Shown here piece by piece: positions 59,889 through 64,000 of a stretch of DNA of 64,000 nt. Each line of letters opens with the position of its first letter. Within the stretch, counting starts at the first letter, position 1. The stretch lies in assembly GCA_017533485.1 (NCBI GenBank), contig JAFXIC010000072.1:40505-104504 (forward strand). Reading direction: 5' to 3'. Source of the stretch: Oscillospiraceae bacterium. GTDB lineage: Bacteria; Bacillota; Clostridia; Oscillospirales; Ruminococcaceae. A model generated the notes under the pieces. The model ran no database searches. It worked only from the letters and a program-made list of their open reading frames with translations, and was not told the origin of the DNA. The position numbers were made by a program, and so were the translations under genes.

Positions 59889-59929
59889 AAAAAGCAACGC
59901 CGTTCCGGATGAACGACGTTGCTTTTTTT
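59889..59929. terminator. bidirectional terminator
   Basis: AAAAGCAACGCCGTTC pairs with GAACGACGTTGCTTTT with one bulge, followed by a T run, between the GH16 gene and the convergent exopolysaccharide operon. Confidence 0.9.
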
Positions 59930-61319
59930 AATTTGTGGGGTGAATGGATGGATTCCGGTTCGAAATCATGTGTTTGGGATCTTTACCTTTTCCGAGTGTG
60001 CGGTAGTAATTAAGGAGATAACCTCTGGTGGAGTGCGTCGAATTCAGCTTATCAAGACAGTCGTTGATATCGCCGACCAGTGAATAACCCTGACGAACAA
60101 TCAGCAGCGAGGTATCACAAAGATTTACCAGCGCTTCTGTGTCGGAAATAATCATGGGTGCGGAGTCAAGCAGAATATAATCATAATGCGCACGCATTTT
60201 CTCAATATATTCCGCGAGACGTTCCGAATGGACAAGCTTTACTGCCTTTTCGGTGTTGCTCTTGCTGAGTGCCAGATCAATCGACTTGAACTTGGTAGGC
60301 TGATACTCCTGTTTCTTTTTATCGGAAAGAAGGTAGTCGCTGAATTCCTGCTTGATATGATCGTGTATGTCAAAAATCTTATACTGAGACGGCTTTCGAA
60401 AATCGCAGTCAATCAGCAGAACTTTCTTGTTTCGGTCCGCGAGCGTCAGTGCAAGATTCGCAGAAACAGTCGATTTCCCTTCGTTTTCAAGCGATGAGCT
60501 GATCAGAAGCACCTGATGCTGATGCTTCTTCATCCGATGATCAAGCATCGTGCTGAAATTCTGGAATGCTTCGATATAAGAAAAATCGGTTTTCGGGTTG
60601 GTAATCAGGATCGAAGCGGTTGCATCCTTCTTTCGCGAACGCCTTTTTATCTTGACATAAGGAATCATGGCGCAGAGCTTTCCGTCAATCATATCCTTTG
60701 CCGCCGCAGCAGTCTGGATCGTATCATCCCAGATCGTCAGGAGGAAAATACCTACTATGCCAAGTAAAGCGGCCGCAACAGAAATCAGTGCTTTTTGACT
60801 TTCGGAGATAAACTGATTGCAAGGCTTTGTGGGAACGGACGGCGGCTTGATTTGCTCTAAGACTGCATTGCTGAACAGATAATCGGAAACATTTGTGTAA
60901 TGCTTTAATATCGAATGCAATGTTTTAAAGGATGTTTCGGGTGTGTCCGAGGTGACATTCAGCTGCAGCAGATTGGTTTCGGGTATGACTTCTGTGGAGA
61001 TGCTGCCGTTAAGTCTACTGACGCCAAGTTCCTCTGCGACCTTCTCGCGCAGTACATCACTCTGAAAGACTTCTGCAAAAACCTGTGTCATTTCCTTTGT
61101 TGTTTTTAAGGATGAGTAAGCACTCGTTCCGCCTTTCGAGCTGACCACGAGGATAGCAGAAGAACGGTATTCCGGATGAAACAGCATCGTTTCTCCTGCT
61201 GTCAGCAGCAGCCATGCGCTGACAGCCAAAAGTACCGGAATCCATAGAAATCGAAGAATATTGCGTATAATGAAATAAAAGTTGATATGGTTGAATGAGA
61301 TTGTCATTTCGTCTTTCAT
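59928..61319 (-). CDS. Wzz-BY-kinase fusion protein (capsule/EPS tyrosine kinase), intact ATPase, no Tyr cluster
   Basis: This 463-residue protein has an N-terminal Wzz chain-length domain flanked by membrane helices (about 17-40 and 185-205) and a cytosolic BY-kinase domain. Walker A is SSLENEGKSTVSANLAL, Walker A' LLIDCDFRKPS and Walker B YILLDSAP, all intact. The usual C-terminal tyrosine cluster is missing; the tail reads GYLLNYYRTLGKG and then a His/Asn-rich end. GGAGG precedes the ATG. It is the last gene of the operon and overlaps the Ig-like gene by four bases. Confidence 0.9.
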   Translation of the reverse strand: MKDEMTISFNHINFYFIIRNILRFLWIPVLLAVSAWLLLTAGETMLFHPEYRSSAILVVSSKGGTSAYSSLKTTKEMTQVFAEVFQSDVLREKVAEELGVSRLNGSISTEVIPETNLLQLNVTSDTPETSFKTLHSILKHYTNVSDYLFSNAVLEQIKPPSVPTKPCNQFISESQKALISVAAALLGIVGIFLLTIWDDTIQTAAAAKDMIDGKLCAMIPYVKIKRRSRKKDATASILITNPKTDFSYIEAFQNFSTMLDHRMKKHQHQVLLISSSLENEGKSTVSANLALTLADRNKKVLLIDCDFRKPSQYKIFDIHDHIKQEFSDYLLSDKKKQEYQPTKFKSIDLALSKSNTEKAVKLVHSERLAEYIEKMRAHYDYILLDSAPMIISDTEALVNLCDTSLLIVRQGYSLVGDINDCLDKLNSTHSTRGYLLNYYRTLGKGKDPKHMISNRNPSIHPTN

Positions 61320-62140
61320 GTATGCGCCTCCTCTACAACTACGGAAAGGTAGGTGCCTTTCAGCGAATCATCCGAAGATGTCGAATAGAACAGCGTATAT
61401 GTTCCGGGCGTATCGGTTTTTACAATCCCGTTTACGCGAACAACATGATGATCCAGTTTTTTTCCATCCTGATTGGTCGCGTGTTCAATCAAAGCATACG
61501 GATCAAAATCCGCACCCTGTTTGACATAAGTAATATATTCCTTCAGTTGAACTGTCGGTTCATAGGATTCGGCGGTTACCAGTATATTGACATCGACCGT
61601 AGCTTTTTGTCCGTGGGTGTTCATGACCTCGAATTTTGCCGGATAAACGCCCTCCATGTAGTTGCTGATGCTGCTGGAGAGCATACGGATTTTTCCGGTA
61701 ATATCTCCGTCAATGCAATCGGCAGCTTTGATTTCGTCCATAAACTTCATATTGCTTCCGACCGTATAAATCAACGGCTGATCCAGTGAAAAACGGGGCG
61801 GTGTATAGTCCGTATAACGGATGGTTCGTTTATAGACTGCGGAATTATGCGCCGCATCAAAGACAAGATACCGGATGCTGCATTCATTTGCAGACATAAA
61901 GTAAGATTCGCCTGAAATCATAATGCGGTCTGTGATATCGCCGTCTTTGTCATCCATTGCGGTCAATCCTTCGTAAAGCTTACGCTGGTCATCCTTTACA
62001 CTGACTTCCAGTAAATCCATTTCCGCGGTAATCACAGGTGGTGTCGTATCCACATCTTTCTTGTAAACAAACTCCGATATGCCATATGCGGCACAGGAGA
62101 GTACGAATAATATAATTGTTGTCAACTTCAAATAGTGCAT
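61316..62140 (-). CDS. membrane-anchored Ig-like (DUF5011-type) protein of EPS operon
   Basis: This 274-residue protein starts with an uncleaved-type signal anchor (LKLTTIILFVLSCAAYGISEF) and then has about three Ig/cadherin-like beta-sandwich repeats. DTTPPVITAE, DKDGDITDRI and YTPPRFSL...CIDGDITGKI are typical of DUF5011 domains, whose DGDIT turn occurs twice. It would sit outside the cell, anchored by one helix. It lies between the phosphatase and the kinase genes and overlaps the latter by four bases, so it is likely part of the polysaccharide machinery; its job is unknown. Confidence 0.75.
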   Translation of the reverse strand: MHYLKLTTIILFVLSCAAYGISEFVYKKDVDTTPPVITAEMDLLEVSVKDDQRKLYEGLTAMDDKDGDITDRIMISGESYFMSANECSIRYLVFDAAHNSAVYKRTIRYTDYTPPRFSLDQPLIYTVGSNMKFMDEIKAADCIDGDITGKIRMLSSSISNYMEGVYPAKFEVMNTHGQKATVDVNILVTAESYEPTVQLKEYITYVKQGADFDPYALIEHATNQDGKKLDHHVVRVNGIVKTDTPGTYTLFYSTSSDDSLKGTYLSVVVEEAHT

Positions 62141-62146
62141 TCGCTT

Positions 62147-62878
62147 TCATCCCTTCTCTAAAGGCTGTCCAAGAAGCAGTTTTTGAGGGTTATCGTGCAG
62201 CAGTTTTGTTGCATAATCGCTTGAATAATACTTCGAGAGAAAATCGTATGCGGATTTCATTTCCGGTGTGCGATGATCAACGCCATGTGCGTCACTCGCA
62301 ACAAAGCTGACCCATTCGCGTTCGAGAAAATCATTCGATATATCCTGGATCAGTCCGCCGAACCGACCGAGTATACTTGCTTTGGTCAGTTGAATTTCAC
62401 ATCCTGCTTCCAGCCAGTCATAAACCATCCATGGTTTATCCAAGACGAATTCATATCGTTCCGGATGTGCAATCACAGGTATAAAGCCGGAGGATACCAA
62501 TGTATTTAAAATCTTTTTACACCATTGTTCTGATTCCCAGTTATCAAATTCCACGAGCAGATACCTTGTGTCATGATAGGGCTGGAGTCGATTGGCAGAA
62601 AGAAGTTCCGGTACTTCATCCGATGCTCGGATTTCCATTCCAGGATAGATTTCTATGGAAAGACCATTCGATTTTGCTTCCCGACATAATTCCTGATACA
62701 GTGCATCCAGTTGGTCGGAACGATAGTTGAACCATCTGTACATCGGGTTGAAATGAGGGGTCGCAACAATTTTCCGAACACCGCTTTGTTCAGCGGCTCG
62801 CAGCATTTCTACTGCTTCCCGCATTGTTGTCGGGCCGTCATCAATCCCCGGCAGAATATGTGCATGAATATCAATCAT
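62147..62878 (-). CDS. CpsB/YwqE-type PHP protein-tyrosine phosphatase
   Basis: This 243-residue metal-dependent phosphatase has MIDIHAHILPGIDDGP at the N-terminus, ATPHFNP near 40, EIYPGMEIR near 73, VIAHPERY near 134 and FVASDAHGVDHRTPEM near 195, the full PHP metal-ligand set of CpsB/YwqE. These enzymes dephosphorylate tyrosines on BY-kinases and partners during capsule synthesis. It overlaps the upstream kinase-like gene by eight bases and lies seven bases ahead of the Ig-like gene. Confidence 0.93.
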   Translation of the reverse strand: MIDIHAHILPGIDDGPTTMREAVEMLRAAEQSGVRKIVATPHFNPMYRWFNYRSDQLDALYQELCREAKSNGLSIEIYPGMEIRASDEVPELLSANRLQPYHDTRYLLVEFDNWESEQWCKKILNTLVSSGFIPVIAHPERYEFVLDKPWMVYDWLEAGCEIQLTKASILGRFGGLIQDISNDFLEREWVSFVASDAHGVDHRTPEMKSAYDFLSKYYSSDYATKLLHDNPQKLLLGQPLEKG

Positions 62879-64000
62879 TGTTGTTCACATCCGAATCGAC
62901 CTGCTGCGGCGCTCCATAACCATATCGTTTGCCATAGCCGTAATTTTTTCCGTACCGTCCATATCCATAGGAAGCATAACGATAGCTGCCATATTTTCCG
63001 TAGCCATATCCAAGCATACTGCCCGAAACGGCATTCAGAATACAGCCGGCAAATTCAGTATCATATTCAAGCAGCTGGCCGATACAGTTGGAAATTTTTG
63101 CGGCGGCTGTTGTATCCTGCCGGAGTGTCAGGAGAAATACATCCGCGGTCTGAATGGCGGCAGCAGATTCGCTGATGACGCTTCCAAGGCCTGCGTCAAT
63201 CAGAATCAAATCATATTCCGCGCGATAATCGGAAAGAAATGCTTCAATATCGGTTTTCTGTTTGCCATGCGGGATATTTCGGAATTTATTCGGGACGGAG
63301 ACAATGGAGATGCCATTTTTATCAGCAAGATTTCCAAGTGCGGATTCTTTTTCGGAAAGTCCGACTGCAGCATATGTGACACTGTCGGTTTCCTTTTCCT
63401 GCCGAACCAGCAATACTTTTTGGCCGGTTTCCGCGAAGGCGTATGCCAGATTCAAGGTTGTCATAGAACAGCCTTCTCCTGCACTGATGCCTGTAACAGC
63501 AATGACTTTCCCCTCTTTTTCCTGCATGATTTTAGAAAGACGCAGAGATATTTTACGGATCGCCTCGCTGAATCCTTCCGGAACACGCTTGTTGCGCAGA
63601 GAAATATCCTGATTGGTTTTGGATTTTCTTTGCTTGAGCTGGATAAAGGGAATTGAGCCTAAGCTGACGGCATTCAGTTTGGTACGGATTTGTTCTTCCG
63701 ACTGGATTGTTTCGCGGAATAATGCGTAAAGCATGAGAATACCCAACCAGATCATTATACCCAGCATGATTCCAATGGTAATCGTTCGTTGATTGGAAAT
63801 ACGGTTGTATGGCTCGTCCGGCATCCTTGCCGCTTCGATCATATTCAGCTGTGTATGGCCGATGACATATTGGGATACCGTCGGATAATTCCGAATTACG
63901 GAATCCAGAATATTTTTTGCGTCTTGGGGTTGATTGCTGACGACCGAAAGCGTAAATAAATTGGAATTATCAATCGCACTGGCGGTAATGGTACCATTGA
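62871..64000 (-). CDS. Wzz/BY-kinase-like protein with degenerate Walker motifs and Tyr-rich tail, 5' end off-window
   Basis: The frame stays open to the right edge, so at least 375 residues are visible and the N-terminus is missing; the ATG at 63842 lies inside the Wzz domain and is not the true start. The visible part is the end of the Wzz periplasmic-type region, a membrane helix (TITIGIMLGIMIWLGILMLYAL) and a BY-kinase-like domain. Walker A reads GISAGEGCSMTTLNLA with Cys for the essential Lys. Walker A' lacks its Asp (VLLVRQEKE), while Walker B LILIDAG remains. The tail has about 12 tyrosines (YGYGKYGSYRYASYGYG...). It may be a kinase substrate rather than a kinase. Confidence 0.85.
   Translation of the reverse strand, partial: NGTITASAIDNSNLFTLSVVSNQPQDAKNILDSVIRNYPTVSQYVIGHTQLNMIEAARMPDEPYNRISNQRTITIGIMLGIMIWLGILMLYALFRETIQSEEQIRTKLNAVSLGSIPFIQLKQRKSKTNQDISLRNKRVPEGFSEAIRKISLRLSKIMQEKEGKVIAVTGISAGEGCSMTTLNLAYAFAETGQKVLLVRQEKETDSVTYAAVGLSEKESALGNLADKNGISIVSVPNKFRNIPHGKQKTDIEAFLSDYRAEYDLILIDAGLGSVISESAAAIQTADVFLLTLRQDTTAAAKISNCIGQLLEYDTEFAGCILNAVSGSMLGYGYGKYGSYRYASYGYGRYGKNYGYGKRYGYGAPQQVDSDVNNND

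Noticed and set aside
63842-63842. ATG at 63842 as start of the rightmost gene
   Set aside because: The frame continues open to the window edge with Wzz-like sequence (TLSVVSNQPQDAKNIL, PTVSQYVIGHTQLN), so the true start lies outside.

Overview
The window looks like chromosome of a cellulolytic Ruminococcus (Firmicutes, Oscillospiraceae), most like the R. flavefaciens group. The evidence is five secreted glycoside hydrolase-like proteins that carry dockerin or dockerin-like modules of the ruminococcal type (VDISDxI...IAKL) and polythreonine linkers, moderate GC, strong sigma-A type promoters with 17-base spacers, GGAGG ribosome sites, T-runs after terminators and a tryptophan T-box. No rRNA, tRNA, CRISPR array, transposase or integrase was recognised.

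Layout. 0-6 kb: DUF554 membrane protein, OPT peptide transporter with a coupled PqqD-like protein, PepD dipeptidase, a double zinc-ribbon protein. 6-14.4 kb: a GH9 cellulase with two near-identical carbohydrate-binding modules and a dockerin; glutamine synthetase; T-box-controlled trpBA, in which TrpA has lost key catalytic residues; a GH5 dockerin cellulase. 14.5-24.5 kb: an eight-gene overlapping operon (APH-like kinase, GNAT, PP-loop amidotransferase, half-size UbiA-like membrane protein, PEP-synthase-like phosphotransferase, BtaA/DUF3419, two AMP-forming ligases). It has its own perfect promoter and a terminator, and no described pathway fits it. This is the best candidate for an undescribed system, plausibly a modified betaine-lipid or homoserine-lipid pathway. 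24.5-27.6 kb: rimI and polA. 27.7-35.6 kb: a GH9-like dockerin protein lacking the catalytic Glu, and a 1649-residue GH2 beta-galactosidase with a LamG domain nested in its catalytic barrel. 35.7-41.1 kb: a two-component system with an odd low-complexity sensor, a MOP-family flippase and AzlCD.

41.1-43.1 kb is an AT-rich islet bounded by an 18-bp direct repeat. It holds two small unknown proteins, several strong hairpins including a 195-nt rod, and a possibly decayed antisense gene. 43-56.5 kb is mostly housekeeping: FkbM methyltransferase, PH-like protein, SDR, TrkAH potassium uptake, patatin lipase, PutP, Fhs, polyphosphate kinase, AI-2E family permease. 56.6-58.3 kb is a YolD/UmuC translesion operon with a LexA-type box inside its promoter. 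58.4-59.9 kb is a GH16 beta-glucanase with an N-terminal half-dockerin. 59.9-64 kb is the end of an exopolysaccharide control operon. In it an active BY-kinase without a tyrosine cluster accompanies a Wzz/kinase-like protein with a tyrosine-rich tail but a broken Walker A. A PHP phosphatase and an Ig-like membrane protein lie between them. The last gene runs off the right edge.

All functions are assigned by reading motifs; no database search was run.
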